Shown piece by piece: positions 13,438-13,818 of a stretch of DNA of 13,818 nucleotides. Source of the stretch: PBB1 sp031380885 (GTDB lineage: Bacteria > Pseudomonadota > Gammaproteobacteria > Burkholderiales > Burkholderiaceae_C); NCBI GenBank assembly GCA_031380885.1, contig JANMXL010000288.1, positions 1-13,818 of the forward strand. Direction: 5' to 3'. The translations under genes were made by a program, and so were the position numbers. The notes under the pieces were generated by a model, which saw only the letters and a program-made list of their open reading frames with translations, had not been told where the DNA came from and searched no databases. Within the stretch, counting starts at the first letter, position 1, and each line of letters opens with the position of its first letter.

Positions 13438-13818
13438 TTCGCCATCGCCTCGCCGAGCCGGATCGGCTTCGCGGGCACCCACGCCGGGTTGAACTGCAGC
13501 GCGGCTTTCGGGAACAGCATCACGACGGTCGAGCCGAGCATGAAGCGACCCATCTCGTCGCCCTGCTTCAGCGTGACTTGCTGGTCGTTGTAGCGCCACT
13601 CGCGCGCTTTGGCCACGCGCGGCGGGTTGACCACGCCGTGCCACACGGTGGCCATGCTGCCGACGATGGTGGCACCCACCAGCGTCAGCACGAACGGCCC
13701 GCGCGCCGAGTCGAACACGCACACCACCCGCTCGTTGCGGGCGAAGAGGCCAGGCACGCCGCGCGCCGTTTGCGGGTTGACCGAAAACAGATCGCCGGGC
13801 ACGTGGATCATGCGCAGC
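13422..13818 (-). CDS. psd: Phosphatidylserine decarboxylase proenzyme, C-terminal part (5' end outside window)
   Basis: The visible part (about 131 residues) runs from 'LRMIHVPGDLFSVNP' to the stop. It includes 'GLFARNERVVCVFDS', 'TLVGATIVGSM' and the autocatalytic LGST motif (in FMLGSTVVMLFP). The LGST glycine-serine pair is encoded at about 13530-13535. Cleavage there gives the beta chain and the alpha chain whose serine becomes the pyruvoyl cofactor. The enzyme makes phosphatidylethanolamine from phosphatidylserine at the inner membrane. The ATG at 13809-13811 is internal: the frame continues to the window edge and the family needs about 150 more residues. The gene ends 16 bases inside the convergent DUF3037 gene. 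Confidence 0.95.
   Translation of the reverse strand, partial: LRMIHVPGDLFSVNPQTARGVPGLFARNERVVCVFDSARGPFVLTLVGATIVGSMATVWHGVVNPPRVAKAREWRYNDQQVTLKQGDEMGRFMLGSTVVMLFPKAALQFNPAWVPAKPIRLGEAMANYRAG

Overview
This window is high-GC, densely coding bacterial DNA. The gene set suggests a betaproteobacterium of the order Burkholderiales, an inference from protein style only: a cbb3-type oxidase, an MXKDX-type Met-rich protein, an MCE lipid-transport operon, and a HipA-like kinase/DUF3037 pair beside phosphatidylserine decarboxylase. I see no rRNA, tRNA, CRISPR array, insertion sequence or prophage gene, and no gene-free stretch longer than 300 bases; the longest is 9639-9850.

Layout. (1) 1-3150, minus strand: a respiratory cassette in the order ccoN, ccoO, a membrane-anchored monoheme cytochrome c, and the start of a probable SCO-like copper-delivery protein cut by the window edge. 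CcoN carries an N-terminal CcoS-like extension, and a tiny leader ORF with a good Shine-Dalgarno sequence ends in a TGATG overlap with the ccoN start. (2) 3270-3839, plus strand: an exported SYLF/YSC84 protein. (3) 3862-5525, minus strand: a sulfite-oxidase-fold molybdenum enzyme with a twin-arginine lipoprotein signal, translationally coupled to a cytochrome b membrane partner. Divergent from this pair is an 88-residue Met/Lys/Asp-rich secreted protein (5655-5921), and the promoter region between them contains repeated GTCCGACA-type words. (4) 5993-9638, minus strand: a four-gene MCE (Mla-like) transporter operon of STAS-permease, ATPase, MCE protein and lipoprotein, with zero-gap or 4-nt overlapping junctions. 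(5) 9851-12131, minus strand: a flavodoxin-fold protein with a five-cysteine cluster, followed by a glutathione-independent formaldehyde-dehydrogenase-type zinc dehydrogenase. (6) 12219-13437, plus strand: a compact HipA-like kinase overlapping a DUF3037 protein. It converges on the 3' part of phosphatidylserine decarboxylase (psd), whose 5' end lies outside the window.

How it fits together. Regions 1 and 3 are envelope redox modules: a terminal oxidase, and a periplasmic molybdenum oxidoreductase with a quinone-linked cytochrome b. Region 4 and psd concern membrane lipids. Region 5 is a soluble redox/detoxification pair. The best candidates for under-described biology are the HipA-like kinase/DUF3037 pair, the CcoS-CcoN fusion with its leader ORF, and the Met-rich protein divergent from the Mo-enzyme/cytochrome b pair.
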